NCBI RefSeq assembly: GCF_019968605.1
Contig: NZ_CP082966.1
Coordinates: 1,785,001-1,849,000, forward strand
DNA length: 64,000 bases
Source: Polaribacter litorisediminis
GTDB taxonomy: Bacteria; Bacteroidota; Bacteroidia; Flavobacteriales; Flavobacteriaceae
Direction of reading: 5' to 3'
The notes under the pieces were generated by a model. The model worked only from the letters and a program-made list of their open reading frames with translations. It did no database searches and was not told the DNA's origin. Position 1 is the stretch's first letter, and the number at the start of each line of letters is the position of its first letter. A program made the translations under genes and the position numbers. Below are positions 1-9,125 of the stretch, one piece after another.

Positions 1-744
1 TTAGAAATTATTAAGCGTTTGGTCGATAATTCTGAATTTGAACAATACAAAGAAGGCTATGGACAAACCATTTTAACAGGGTATGCAAGAATAGATGGTT
101 GGGCTGTAGGTATTGTTGCCAATCAGCGAAAATTAGTAAAAACTAAGAAAGGAGAAATGCAGTTTGGCGGAGTTATTTACAACGATTCTGCTGATAAGTC
201 AACCCGATTTATTGCCAATTGTAATCAGAAAAAAATACCTTTAGTTTTCTTACAAGATGTTACTGGTTTTATGGTAGGATCTAAATCAGAACATGGCGGT
301 ATCATAAAAGATGGTGCAAAAATGGTCAATGCTGTAAGCAATTCTGTGGTTCCAAAATTCACTATTATAATCGGTAATTCTTATGGTGCAGGAAATTATG
401 CCATGTGCGGTAAGGCGTACGACCCAAGATTAATTGTTGCTTGGCCAAGTGCAGAACTCGCGGTGATGAGTGGTAATTCTGCTGCGAAAGTTTTATTACA
501 GATAGAAACAGCATCACTTAAAAAACGTGGAGAAGAAATTACGCCTGAAAAAGAAGCTGAACTTTTTGATAAAATAAAATCACGTTACGATAACCAAGTA
601 TCTCCTTATTACGCAGCGGCAAGAATTTGGACCGATGGCATTATCAATCCGTTAGACACCCGAACTTGGATTTCTATGGGAATTGAAGCTGCAAACCATG
701 CTCCTATTGAAAAGAAATTTAACATGGGCGTTTTACAGGTCTAA
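1..744 (+). CDS. Acyl-CoA carboxylase, carboxyltransferase beta subunit (C-terminal part)
   Basis: This is the carboxyltransferase subunit of a biotin-dependent acyl-CoA carboxylase (propionyl- or methylcrotonyl-CoA type). It would move CO2 from carboxybiotin to the acyl-CoA. The reading frame is open from base 1, so the gene is cut by the window edge; about 247 residues remain of the roughly 510-540 usual for the family. Visible crotonase-fold features are the FLQDVTGFMVG segment, the oxyanion-loop-like SYGAGNYAMCG, and the AWPSAELAVMSG segment. The C-terminus matches the family pattern (YYAAARIWTDGIINPLDTR). Substrate choice between methylcrotonyl- and propionyl-CoA cannot be settled from this half. 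The next gene starts 12 bases downstream on the same strand. Confidence 0.9.
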   Translation, partial: LEIIKRLVDNSEFEQYKEGYGQTILTGYARIDGWAVGIVANQRKLVKTKKGEMQFGGVIYNDSADKSTRFIANCNQKKIPLVFLQDVTGFMVGSKSEHGGIIKDGAKMVNAVSNSVVPKFTIIIGNSYGAGNYAMCGKAYDPRLIVAWPSAELAVMSGNSAAKVLLQIETASLKKRGEEITPEKEAELFDKIKSRYDNQVSPYYAAARIWTDGIINPLDTRTWISMGIEAANHAPIEKKFNMGVLQV

Positions 745-756
745 AAAAATATTGCT

Positions 757-1833
757 ATGAAAAAGAACATGCTATTATGGTTTGTTTTCATTAGTTTGAA
801 TTCTTTGGGCCAGAAAAAAATTCATCCGTTAGAAACAGAAAACAATTACGTTAAACTTTCTATTTATAAAAAAATATCTAGCGAAAAACTCACTAAAAAA
901 GACTCTGCTAACTTTAAATTTATCAAAGGAGATACTTTAGTTTTTGTAAAGAATTTAAAAAAATTAATTCGAAAAAGCTCGAGAAATAAAAATGCCTCCT
1001 TAATGCATGCAAGTCGAGCTTATATGCCTTTACATCAATACAAAAAAAGGCACTCAGAAATAATTACCAAACAAGATTCCTTAAACTTTAGGCTTAAAGA
1101 CAAAGACACTTTAATTTTAATAAGTAACAAAAAATTTTATCAAAATAAGCAAGGAGTTTCCATTCCCTACGAACCTAAAGGTGATGAATTTTTGAAGGTG
1201 TATACCGATATCGTTTATAAAAAATATCAAAATACAAACAACACGAATCAAAAAACGAGGGAATATATGCGCTTATGGAAAAAACTTATCAAAATATATT
1301 TTGCACCTGGCTTGCATTCTTACTACAAAAAGGCTATCCAACAAGAAGTAAAAAAACTATCGAGTATAGATTCTTTACAAATACTGTATACCAAAAACAT
1401 CAAAGAATCAAACTATATTATTTATCAAATTAACGATGAAAATTCAACAAGATATTCAAAGGAAATAAAAGGCAATAATGCGCTAGATTATTATCTTTTT
1501 TGGAATAATGGACGAATTTATGATGCTAAACTAGCCATCAATCTTAAAAATACCGACGAGGATAAAAAGATTATTGGTAATCATTTAATTCAATATTTTT
1601 ATCAAACGTTAGGTAGATTTTTTACAACCTCTACACTGCCTTGTAAAAGTATATTTTCTAGTTGTACATCAGACAGCAAACAACTTACAAAACAAGATTT
1701 AGAACTTCTTAAATATCATTATTCTTATGGTATTTGCAAATTTACAGATCTTAAAACTTTTGAAGAAAATCATGCAAAAGCAAAAGAAGTTTTAAAAAAC
1801 GGTGGTCAGATGTTATTCACTCATCTTGATTAA
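757..1833 (+). CDS. Secreted protein of unknown function, weakly DUF2927-like C-terminus
   Basis: The 358-aa product begins with a short lysine-rich start and a hydrophobic stretch ending near SLGQ, so it is probably exported. The first 120 residues contain two related segments, each with a KKDSANF- or KQDSLNF-like motif followed by DTL, which suggests an internal duplication. The C-terminal third (about residues 215-330) has NHLIQYFYQTLGRFF, then LTKQDLELLKYHY. This resembles the layout of DUF2927-type proteins, where a helix ending in LG is followed by a 'LT..D..LL' segment, but the metal-binding residues of a protease are not evident. It starts 12 bases after the carboxylase gene and could be cotranscribed. 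No function is assigned. Confidence 0.6.
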   Translation: MKKNMLLWFVFISLNSLGQKKIHPLETENNYVKLSIYKKISSEKLTKKDSANFKFIKGDTLVFVKNLKKLIRKSSRNKNASLMHASRAYMPLHQYKKRHSEIITKQDSLNFRLKDKDTLILISNKKFYQNKQGVSIPYEPKGDEFLKVYTDIVYKKYQNTNNTNQKTREYMRLWKKLIKIYFAPGLHSYYKKAIQQEVKKLSSIDSLQILYTKNIKESNYIIYQINDENSTRYSKEIKGNNALDYYLFWNNGRIYDAKLAINLKNTDEDKKIIGNHLIQYFYQTLGRFFTTSTLPCKSIFSSCTSDSKQLTKQDLELLKYHYSYGICKFTDLKTFEENHAKAKEVLKNGGQMLFTHLD

Positions 1834-1910
1834 AATTCAAAAGTAATTTATGATTATTATCACAATTAGTCATTTTTTTATATCTTATTTTTGCCATAAA
1901 TTTTCATAAA

Positions 1911-4004
1911 ATGAGTAAAGCTATTTATATAAGTACTATAGAGTCTAACAGCGGTAAATCTTTAATTTCTTTAGGAATTTTAAGAATGATGTTAAATCAA
2001 TCTTCTAAGGTTGGCTATTTTAGACCCATCATCTTTAAAGGGGAAAATAGCGAATACGATAACCATACAAATACAGCTTTAAAATTCTTTAATTTAGACA
2101 TCGATTATAAAGATTGTTATGCCTACGAACAACACGAAGTTGTAACATTATTAAGCGAAGGAAAAACAGAAGATGTTATTCACAACATTATTGAAAAATA
2201 CAAATATCTAGAATCTAAGTTTGATTATGTTGTCATTGAAGGAACAGATTTTTCTGGTGAAGGAGGTTTTACAGAACTAGATGTAAACCTAATGATTGCA
2301 AAAAATTTGGGAGTACCTGTGCTCATTGTGGGTGCTGGAAATGGCAAAAAGAAGAAAGATTTTATCAACTCAATTCAACTTTCCTATAAATCTTTTATTC
2401 AAAAAGAAGTAGATGTTATTGGTGTTATTGCAAATAAAGTAGAAATTGATGAGCTTGAGTATATCGAGGATGAATTAAAAAAAGTAATTCCAGCCCAAAT
2501 TCACATAGATGTCGTTCCGAAAGTTAATTTTTTATCCTATCCTACGGTAAAAGAAGTTACTCAAGAATTAAATGGCCGTGTTCTTTTTGGTGAACATTTG
2601 TTAGACAATGCCATCGGAAGTTTTAGTACAGGTGCTATGCAGCTCCGAAATTATTTAACAAGAATCCAAGAAAATGCATTGGTTATTACACCAGGAGATA
2701 GAGCCGATATCATTTTAGGAGCATTGCAAGCGAATGTATCTAGTAATTATCCTAAAATTTCTGGAATTATTTTAACAGGAAGTTTAATCCCTGAAGAATC
2801 TATTTTAAAATTGATTGAAGGTGTACAATCTTCCATTCCCATTATTTCTGTAGATGGTGGTACTTTTGAAGTCTCAAATCAAATTGGTGCAGTTAGACCT
2901 AAAATTTACGCAACCAATACAAAAAAAATAGTGCTGGCTTTAGACACTTTTGATACTTATGTAAACGTAAAAGGTTTAAAAAATATTTTAAGGAATTTTA
3001 ATTCAGAAAAATTAACGCCAAGTATGTTTCAATATAATTTGTTACAAAAGGCTAAAATGAATAGAAAACATATTGTTTTACCAGAAGGTACTGACAAAAG
3101 AATTATTGAAGCCGCAGCAAGATTGCAGTTGTTAAATATTGTCGATTTAACATTATTAGGTGATAAAAGAACAATTCAATCTAATTCAGACGCACTTGGT
3201 TTGCAATTAGATTTAAACAAATTAAACATACTCAATCCTGAAGATTCCATACATAACGATGCTTTTGCAAAGACTTTATATGAAGCTCGTAAGCATAAAG
3301 GAATGACGGAAACAACTGCGAGAGATTTAACCAAAGACGTTTCTTATTATGGTACTTTAATGATTTTAAATGGTTTAGCAGACGGTATGGTTTCAGGTGC
3401 AGTCCATACCACCATGCATACCATAAAACCAGCCTTGCAAATTATCAAAACGAAACCAGGAGTTTCTGTGGTATCCTCTGTATTTTTTATGTGTTTATCC
3501 GATAGAGTTTCCGTTATGGGAGACTGCGCTGTAAACCCGAATCCGAATGCAGAACAATTGGCAGAAATTGCTATTTCTTCTGCGCAATCTGCAGAAGCCT
3601 TTGGCATTAAAGCAAAAGTAGCGATGTTATCCTATTCATCTGGAGATTCTGGTAAAGGTGAAGAAGTAGAAAAAGTAAGAAAAGCAACAGCCATTGTAAG
3701 ACAATTGCAACCTGATTTATTAATTGAAGGACCTATTCAGTATGATGCAGCTGTAGATATGTCTGTAGCAAAAACAAAATTACCAGATTCTAAAGTTGCG
3801 GGTCAGGCATCTGTCTTAATTTTTCCTGATTTAAATACCGGAAACAACACCTATAAAGCCATTCAACGAGAAACAGGCGCTTTGGCAATTGGACCGATGT
3901 TGCAAGGGTTAAATAAACCAGTAAACGATTTAAGCAGAGGTTGCACCGTAGATGATATTTTTAACACGGTTTTATTAACAGCTATTCAAGCAAATCAAGA
4001 ATAA
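1911..4004 (+). CDS. pta: Phosphate acetyltransferase
   Basis: This converts acetyl-CoA and phosphate to acetyl phosphate and CoA. The 697-aa length is that of the long Pta form. Residues 1 to about 220 form a P-loop-like DRTGG-associated domain beginning STIESNSGKS. A DRTGG-type middle domain follows (ITPGDRADIILGALQAN). The catalytic PTA/PTB domain runs from about residue 370 (HIVLPEGTDKRIIEAA) to the end and carries ADGMVSGAVHTT and SYSSGDSGKGEEVEKV. A TATTTTTG -7-like box lies at 1886-1893, about 17 bases before the ATG, with no clear -33 partner. ackA follows 2 bases after the stop codon, which is the usual acetate-forming operon. Confidence 0.97.
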   Translation: MSKAIYISTIESNSGKSLISLGILRMMLNQSSKVGYFRPIIFKGENSEYDNHTNTALKFFNLDIDYKDCYAYEQHEVVTLLSEGKTEDVIHNIIEKYKYLESKFDYVVIEGTDFSGEGGFTELDVNLMIAKNLGVPVLIVGAGNGKKKKDFINSIQLSYKSFIQKEVDVIGVIANKVEIDELEYIEDELKKVIPAQIHIDVVPKVNFLSYPTVKEVTQELNGRVLFGEHLLDNAIGSFSTGAMQLRNYLTRIQENALVITPGDRADIILGALQANVSSNYPKISGIILTGSLIPEESILKLIEGVQSSIPIISVDGGTFEVSNQIGAVRPKIYATNTKKIVLALDTFDTYVNVKGLKNILRNFNSEKLTPSMFQYNLLQKAKMNRKHIVLPEGTDKRIIEAAARLQLLNIVDLTLLGDKRTIQSNSDALGLQLDLNKLNILNPEDSIHNDAFAKTLYEARKHKGMTETTARDLTKDVSYYGTLMILNGLADGMVSGAVHTTMHTIKPALQIIKTKPGVSVVSSVFFMCLSDRVSVMGDCAVNPNPNAEQLAEIAISSAQSAEAFGIKAKVAMLSYSSGDSGKGEEVEKVRKATAIVRQLQPDLLIEGPIQYDAAVDMSVAKTKLPDSKVAGQASVLIFPDLNTGNNTYKAIQRETGALAIGPMLQGLNKPVNDLSRGCTVDDIFNTVLLTAIQANQE

Positions 4005-4006
4005 AT

Positions 4007-5191
4007 ATGAATATTTTAGTTTTAAATGCTGGTTCTTCATCCTTAAAATATCAGGTAATCAACATGCCTGCTCAAGAAGTAAAATGTGTGGGGTTAATTG
4101 AAAGAATTGGTTTGGATGATGCCATTTTTACACATGAAAAAGGAAATGAAAAATATTCAGAAATACAAGCGATTAAAAGCCATACAACTGGATTAGAAAA
4201 AATTGCAGCAATTCTTTTAGATCCTAAAAAAGGTGTTTTAAATTCTGTGGATGACATAAAGGCTGTTGGACATCGTGTAGTTCATGGAGGAAATAAATTT
4301 AGCAAACCAACGCTTATAAATCAAGAGGTTAAAGATAATATTCGTAATTTATTTGATTTAGCCCCTTTACATAATCCTGCAAATTTAATGGGTATTGAAG
4401 TCGCAGAAACTATTTTTACCGCTGCAAAACAAATTGCAATTTTCGACACTGCTTTTCATCAAACCATGCCTAAAGTTGCTTATCAATATGCCATTCCTAA
4501 TATTTATTTAGAGAAATATAAAATTAGAGCCTATGGGTTTCATGGCACAAGTCATAAATATGTATCTGAAAAAGCCATTGAATTTTTAAATAAAAAATCT
4601 TCAAAAATCATTACCATACACCTAGGAAACGGTTGCAGTATGTCTGCCATTAAAAACGGAGAAAGTATCGAGAACTCTTTAGGTTTTGGCCCAATGAATG
4701 GCTTGGTGATGGGAACGCGTGCTGGAGATATCGATCAATCTGTGATTTTCTTTTTGATGAAAAACCTAAAAATGACGCTAGAGGAAGCTAATAATTTAGT
4801 ACAGAAAGAATCTGGAATGAAGGGTTTAACCGGGTATTCTGATATGCGTGAAATATCTGAAAAAGCTGAAAAAGGAGATAAAAATTGCCAAGACGCTTTA
4901 AATTTAGCTGGTTATAGAATTCGTAAATATATAGGAAGTTATAGTGCTATTTTGAATGGTTTGGATGCAATTGTTTTCACAGCAGGCATCGGCGAAAATT
5001 CAGCAATTATGAGAGCATTAGCTTGTGAAAATTTAGAGTTTTTAGGAATTGAATTAGATACAGAAAAAAATAAAATTCGCTCTAAAGAAATTAGAGAAAT
5101 TCAATCGGAAACCTCTAAAGTTAAAATTTTAGTAATTCCGACAAACGAGGAAATTGAAATTGCAAAACAATCGTATCAGCTTTTAAAATAA
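4007..5191 (+). CDS. ackA: Acetate kinase
   Basis: The enzyme transfers phosphate from acetyl phosphate to ADP, giving acetate and ATP, and completes the Pta-AckA overflow pathway in the cytoplasm. The 394-aa length is typical. The N-terminal signature NILVLNAGSSSLKY, the HRVVHGG segment, GFHGTSHKYV, and the nucleotide-binding loops HLGNGCSM and FTAGIGENS are all present in order. It starts 2 bases after pta and is followed by a strong hairpin terminator. Confidence 0.98.
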   Translation: MNILVLNAGSSSLKYQVINMPAQEVKCVGLIERIGLDDAIFTHEKGNEKYSEIQAIKSHTTGLEKIAAILLDPKKGVLNSVDDIKAVGHRVVHGGNKFSKPTLINQEVKDNIRNLFDLAPLHNPANLMGIEVAETIFTAAKQIAIFDTAFHQTMPKVAYQYAIPNIYLEKYKIRAYGFHGTSHKYVSEKAIEFLNKKSSKIITIHLGNGCSMSAIKNGESIENSLGFGPMNGLVMGTRAGDIDQSVIFFLMKNLKMTLEEANNLVQKESGMKGLTGYSDMREISEKAEKGDKNCQDALNLAGYRIRKYIGSYSAILNGLDAIVFTAGIGENSAIMRALACENLEFLGIELDTEKNKIRSKEIREIQSETSKVKILVIPTNEEIEIAKQSYQLLK

Positions 5192-5195
5192 AAAA

Positions 5196-5234
5196 TGCCA
5201 CGAGTTCAAAAAATAAATTTATGAACTCGTGGCA
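5196..5234. terminator. Bidirectional intrinsic terminator between ackA and the converging T9SS gene
   Basis: A perfect 13-bp inverted repeat (TGCCACGAGTTCA / TGAACTCGTGGCA) with a 13-base loop is preceded by A-rich sequence and followed by a T tract, so it can serve both converging genes. Confidence 0.9.
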
Positions 5235-5254
5235 AATTTTTTCTTTTCCTTTTT

Positions 5255-6418
5255 CTAATTTTTTATGATTCTTTTTGTACCAAATTTACCACTTTCAGAT
5301 TCTATTTTTAATAAGTAAACTCCGTCTACTAAATTTTCGATATTCATCTGGTTTTTAGTAGTTGAAAGTAATTTCTGCCCTATAAGATTATAAATTTCCA
5401 TACTTTTTAAAGAAAAACTGCTGTCATCAACCTTTAAAAAAGAACTTGCTGGATTTGGGTACACAGAAAATGTCAACGAATTAAAATCTTTGTTACTAGC
5501 TGTTGCCTCGCCATAATTATACGTTGTTCTGTTAGGCGTTGTTCCAGAAGAATTACCTGATTTGGTTAGTATTTTGTTTATTATACCATTTGGCTCTGTT
5601 AAATAATCGATTCCTGTCTTATCTTTAAAAGGATGTATATAACTAGATATTAATTCAGCCGTATTAAAAGTAGCTGTTTGTTCATAACGCGTTACAAAAC
5701 TTCCATTCTCCAAATAAGATTCTTTTTCTGTAATCAAATTACCATTGGTATCGTAGGAATACTCACTTTTATATTCAGATATCCAAGCAGTGCCATTCCA
5801 AGATCGTCCATCCTGTAAAATTAGATTGTTATTTCCATCATAAGAGAAAATTGTACTGTCAGAAGAAACCCAATTTGTTCCATCCCAAGCATCAGAATCA
5901 AAAGAACTAATAGTTCCATTTGCATTATAATTTATAGTAATTTTAGCATTATCATCAGAAACAACCCAGTCAGTTCCATTCCACTCATAACTAGTACCAC
6001 CTGACAACCTATTATTTGTATAGGTCAAATCAATTTTATAAGAATTCACCCAAGCAGAACCATTCCAATCTTCATCTAAAATTAGAATTAAATCACCATT
6101 AGTATTGTAAGTGTAATTTGATCTATTTTGCTCTGAATCTGAACCCCAAAAATATTCATATAACACAACAGTAGCTTTATTATCAGCATTGTAGGTATAA
6201 GAAGACTTATCCAAAGGTAGCCATTGAGAACTTGTTGAATCCCAAGAAAGGTATGTTTCTTCAGTTACGTTGCCACTAGCGTCATAACTATATTCTGTTC
6301 TAGAGCTATTTTGCCAACTGGCGCCATTATAACTCTCTGTTAAATTTGAAGTTAACTTTGTTTGGCTTGCTAAAGATAAGCTCATAAACGTAAAAAGTAA
6401 AAATGTAATTTTTTTCAT
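5255..6418 (-). CDS. Secreted YD-repeat-like protein with T9SS type A sorting domain
   Basis: The start chosen is the internal ATG at 6418, because it places a signal peptide (MKKITFLLFTFMSLSLASQ) at the N-terminus; the longer frame adds 30 unlikely residues. The 387-aa product has about six repeats of roughly 35-40 residues, built on 'W(N/D)G(T/S).W......Y.YD..GN', which resemble YD/RHS-type beta repeats. The last 75 residues are a Por secretion-system sorting domain: FSVYPNPASSFLKV, MEIYNLIGQKL and GVYLLKIESESG, ending in KRIIKN. The protein is therefore expected to be exported by type IX secretion and released or anchored at the cell surface. The repeats suggest a binding or structural role; no catalytic motif is visible. 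Confidence 0.85.
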   Translation of the reverse strand: MKKITFLLFTFMSLSLASQTKLTSNLTESYNGASWQNSSRTEYSYDASGNVTEETYLSWDSTSSQWLPLDKSSYTYNADNKATVVLYEYFWGSDSEQNRSNYTYNTNGDLILILDEDWNGSAWVNSYKIDLTYTNNRLSGGTSYEWNGTDWVVSDDNAKITINYNANGTISSFDSDAWDGTNWVSSDSTIFSYDGNNNLILQDGRSWNGTAWISEYKSEYSYDTNGNLITEKESYLENGSFVTRYEQTATFNTAELISSYIHPFKDKTGIDYLTEPNGIINKILTKSGNSSGTTPNRTTYNYGEATASNKDFNSLTFSVYPNPASSFLKVDDSSFSLKSMEIYNLIGQKLLSTTKNQMNIENLVDGVYLLKIESESGKFGTKRIIKN

Positions 6419-6468
6419 AATATCTATTTGTTTTTTTGAGTTGGCAACATACTTTATATTATGATAAA

Positions 6469-6496
6469 AAAAAATACCTATCACTAGGTATTTTTT
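6469..6496. other. AT-rich hairpin in the divergent T9SS-protein/yebC intergenic region
   Basis: A 12-bp perfect inverted repeat (AAAAAATACCTA / TAGGTATTTTTT, loop TCAC) sits between the two divergent genes. It looks like a terminator but lies upstream of both starts, so it may instead be an operator or a 5'-UTR hairpin of the minus-strand gene. Confidence 0.5.
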
Positions 6497-6519
6497 AAAT
6501 AAAAACAATCTTTAAAAAA

Positions 6520-6551
6520 TTGGCAAATCAGTTTACAAATTTCTACATTTG
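6520..6551 (+). promoter_or_regulatory. Predicted Bacteroidota-type promoter of yebC
   Basis: The -7 box TACATTTG at 6544-6551 matches TAnnTTTG and lies 30 bases before the yebC ATG. A TTG at 6520-6522, 21 bases upstream of it, is a partial -33 box. Confidence 0.5.
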
Positions 6552-6581
6552 TAAGCATTTTAATTAAAACAATTAACAGAA

Positions 6582-7298
6582 ATGGGTAGAGCATTCGAAT
6601 TAAGAAAGGGTCGTAAAATGAAGCGGTGGTCTGCAATGGCAAAAACATTTACCAGAATTGGTAAAGACATTGTGATGGCTATAAAAGAAGGGGGACCAAA
6701 TCCTGATGCAAATTCACGTTTAAGAGCTGTAATGCAAAATGCAAAAGCAGCAAATATGCCTAAAGACAATGTTGAGCGCGCTATAAAAAAAGCAACCGAT
6801 AAGGATACCGCAGATTATAAAGAAGTTCTTTTTGAAGGATATGCGCCTCATGGAGTCGCTATTCTTTTAGAAACTGCAACCGATAATAATAACAGAACTG
6901 TTGCCAACGTTAGAGCTGCTTTTAATAAAAATGATGGAAATTTAGGTACTTCTGGATCCGTAATTTTTATGTTTGATCATGTCTGTACGCTTACTCTTAA
7001 AAAAGAAGATATTACAATGGATATGGAAGAATTAGAACTAGAACTAATTGATTTTGAAGTTGAAGAGGTTTTTGATGATGAAGAGGGAATTATTATTTAT
7101 GCTCCTTTTGAGCAATTTGGATCTTTACAATCTTATTTTGAAGAAAACAATATCGAGATTTTGTCTTCTGGTTTTGAAAGAATACCAACAACCACTGTAA
7201 AACTAAATGAAGATCAAAAAGCAGATGTAGAAAAGCTTTTAGAAAAATTAGAAGAAGATGATGATGTGAATTCTGTTTATCATTCTATGGAAGAATAA
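6582..7298 (+). CDS. yebC: YebC/PmpR family protein (TACO1-like)
   Basis: This 238-aa protein starts MGRAFELRKGRKMKRW and carries the family core (FTRIGKDIVMAIKEGG, NMPKDNVERAIKKA, FEGYAPHGVAI). Family members were long annotated as transcriptional regulators; more recent work links them to easing ribosome stalling. The ELRKGRKMKRWSAM opening replaces the GHSKWANIKHRK of many proteobacterial members, a variation I recall as usual in Bacteroidota. The acidic C-terminus (EEDDDVNSVYHSMEE) is typical. It stands alone with its own promoter. Confidence 0.95.
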   Translation: MGRAFELRKGRKMKRWSAMAKTFTRIGKDIVMAIKEGGPNPDANSRLRAVMQNAKAANMPKDNVERAIKKATDKDTADYKEVLFEGYAPHGVAILLETATDNNNRTVANVRAAFNKNDGNLGTSGSVIFMFDHVCTLTLKKEDITMDMEELELELIDFEVEEVFDDEEGIIIYAPFEQFGSLQSYFEENNIEILSSGFERIPTTTVKLNEDQKADVEKLLEKLEEDDDVNSVYHSMEE

Positions 7299-7392
7299 AT
7301 CTTTATAAGAATATAAAAAAGTAAAAGAGCATCAAAATAGATATCCTTTTCTTTTAAGTTAAGGTTTTACACAAGGAATTATTAAAATAGAA

Positions 7393-7806
7393 TTATCCGA
7401 AGGAAACCGATAATAATTCTTGACCTAGTTCGTGTAAAGCTTTTAAAACTTTATTGGCTTGTTCTTCTGACGCAGCTTTTTTACCTGTTTTATACTGCCT
7501 TAACAAAGAAGTATTAATTCCTGCTTTTTCTGCAATGTTGGAAATTTTTACTTCTGGTAATAATTCAAAAACAGATTTGATATCTAAATGATATTTAAAT
7601 GTGGGATTTTTAGCAATTTCCTTTAAAAAATCTTCTTCTAATTCTTCAGCCAACTCATAATAATCTTTATAAGCCAACGTAATACTCTCTTTTAATTCAG
7701 ATAAGTTACTGCCAAAGGCAGATACAACACCTGGAATATTGGAGGTTGTGCCCCAATAAGTACCATCTTTATGTTTCTCTACAGAAACGTTTACGTTCTT
7801 TTGCAT
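7393..7806 (-). CDS. hicB: HicB family antitoxin
   Basis: The 137-aa product has the HicB partial RNase H-like fold at residues about 1-60 (VSVEKHKDGTYWGTTSNIPG, then SNLSELKESI). A C-terminal helix-turn-helix follows (ISNIAEKAGINTSLLRQYKTGKKAASEEQANKVLKAL), which would bind the operon promoter. It lies 60 bases downstream of hicA on the same strand, the normal hicA-hicB order. It is expected to neutralise HicA and repress the operon. A 7867-7806 gap of this size is wider than the usual near-overlap. Confidence 0.9.
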   Translation of the reverse strand: MQKNVNVSVEKHKDGTYWGTTSNIPGVVSAFGSNLSELKESITLAYKDYYELAEELEEDFLKEIAKNPTFKYHLDIKSVFELLPEVKISNIAEKAGINTSLLRQYKTGKKAASEEQANKVLKALHELGQELLSVSFG

Positions 7807-7866
7807 TTTGTTTCTTTTAATTTAAAAGTTAAATTTTATCAAGTTCAAGTTAAACAAGACGAAAAC

Positions 7867-8049
7867 TTACTTAAGTCCTGCCTGTCTCAGAATACTCGCT
7901 ACAGTTCCTTTTGGAATATCTTTTTTAGGATGTGGAATTGTAACAATTCCTTTTAAAGTTGGGTGTTTAAAATGATGGTGGCTTCCTTTGGTCCTAACCA
8001 ATTGCCAGCCATTCTTTTGTACCAACTTTATCAAAGAACTTGATTTCGT
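7867..8049 (-). CDS. hicA: HicA family mRNA interferase toxin with apparent ACG start codon
   Basis: This small double-stranded-RNA-binding-like toxin would cleave mRNA when HicB is lost. The frame encodes KSSSLIKLVQKNGWQLVRTKGSHHHFKHP and continues to GTVASILRQAGLK. The GSHHHF segment carries the catalytic histidine, and the last third has the family's IPHPKKDIPKGT. Family members typically begin M-K-S-S, and here the codon aligned with that Met is ACG (8049-8047). There is no in-frame ATG; the only other candidate starts (TTG at 8067 or ATT at 8052) lie inside the predicted promoter. The product would be 60 aa. The gene may use a non-standard start, or may be silenced by a start-codon mutation. 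Confidence 0.8.
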   Translation of the reverse strand, partial: TKSSSLIKLVQKNGWQLVRTKGSHHHFKHPTLKGIVTIPHPKKDIPKGTVASILRQAGLK

Positions 8050-8053
8050 AATA

Positions 8054-8084
8054 CAAATATATAACAATTTTGATACGTAACAAA
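8054..8084 (-). promoter_or_regulatory. Predicted hicAB promoter
   Basis: On the minus strand a TTTG box (8084-8081) and a TATATTTG box (8061-8054) are separated by exactly 19 bases, an excellent match to the Bacteroidota TTTG-N19-TAnnTTTG consensus. The predicted transcription start falls at about 8048, on or next to the apparent hicA start codon, so the mRNA would be nearly leaderless. Confidence 0.75.
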
Positions 8085-8161
8085 ATAGTTACCTTTAGCT
8101 TTACTATTTTATAAAAAAAAATTTATCATTTTATGGCAGCATAAAACAAAATTATAAAAAC

Positions 8162-8197
8162 AAAAAATCCCAAACTTTTATCAAGTTTGGGATTTTT
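8162..8197 (-). terminator. Terminator of the AIM24-family gene
   Basis: An 11-bp perfect stem (ATCCCAAACTT / AAGTTTGGGAT), flanked by A and T runs, lies 18 bases past the stop codon of the minus-strand gene. It is symmetric and could act in both directions. Confidence 0.88.
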
Positions 8198-8214
8198 CAG
8201 GAGTTTAACCTATG

Positions 8215-9015
8215 TTAAAATTTGTTATCACCATCGAGTAAATTCCCAAGACCACCTAAAACACTGCCTTCTCCTTTAGTTCCTGTTCCGGTTTTGGGTG
8301 CCATTGCTAAAACTCTACCCGCTAATCTACTAAACGGTAAAGATTGAATATATACAGTTCCAGGCCCTGTTAAGGTTGCAAAAAACAAACCTTCGCCACC
8401 AAAGACCGTATTTTTAATACCACCAACAAACTGAATATCATAATTTACATCTTGTGTAAAACCAACAATACAACCCGTATCTACTTTTAAAATCTCTCCT
8501 GGCTTTAACACTTTTTTCGCCATGGTACCTCCAGCATGAATGAATCCTAAACCATCACCTTCCATTTTCTGCATGATAAAACCTTCGCCACCAAACAAAC
8601 CTCTTCCCAGCTTTTTAGAGAATTCTATTCCGATGGAAACTCCCTTTGCTGCGCATAAAAACGCATCTTTCTGACAAATAAACTTGCCACCGAATTCTGT
8701 TAAATCAATCGGAATAATTTTCCCGGGATATGGAGATGCAAATGAAATTTTCTTTTTCCCCAATCCGTCATTGGTAAAAACAGTCATGAATAAACTTTCG
8801 CCCGTTAAAATTCGTTTTCCGGCAGAGAATATTTTTCCTAACAGTCCTTTTTCTTGATTAGAGCCATCTCCTAAAATCGTATTCATTTTAATTTGATCTT
8901 CCATCATCATAAAAGTGCCAGCCTCAGCAACAACGCCTTCTTGAGGATCTAACTCAATTTCTACAAATTGCATTTCTTCTCCAAAAATTTGGTAATCTAT
9001 TTCGTGTGAATTCAT
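8215..9015 (-). CDS. TIGR00266 / AIM24 family protein
   Basis: The 266-aa protein has the glycine-rich beta-roll pattern of the AIM24/TIGR00266 family: [26 protein letters not shown] at the start, then [13 protein letters not shown], and later [22 protein letters not shown]. There is no signal peptide. Members are widespread in bacteria, archaea and mitochondria (yeast Aim24), but their molecular role is not settled. The C-terminus ends in a Gly-rich tail ([17 protein letters not shown]). The gene is monocistronic, with a terminator directly after it. Confidence 0.9.
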   Translation of the reverse strand: MNSHEIDYQIFGEEMQFVEIELDPQEGVVAEAGTFMMMEDQIKMNTILGDGSNQEKGLLGKIFSAGKRILTGESLFMTVFTNDGLGKKKISFASPYPGKIIPIDLTEFGGKFICQKDAFLCAAKGVSIGIEFSKKLGRGLFGGEGFIMQKMEGDGLGFIHAGGTMAKKVLKPGEILKVDTGCIVGFTQDVNYDIQFVGGIKNTVFGGEGLFFATLTGPGTVYIQSLPFSRLAGRVLAMAPKTGTGTKGEGSVLGGLGNLLDGDNKF

Positions 9016-9125
9016 ATTTTTTCTGATTAATTAATTTGATGTACTATTTATGAAATATTTTAATTACAAAAATAGTGCATGTGAGCGATTCCTGTTTTTT
9101 AGAATAAAGTTACAAAAAAAATAAG

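Noticed and set aside
7771..7956. 61-codon plus-strand frame across the hicA-hicB gap
   Set aside because: It is antisense to the hicAB pair, with low-complexity composition and no family match.
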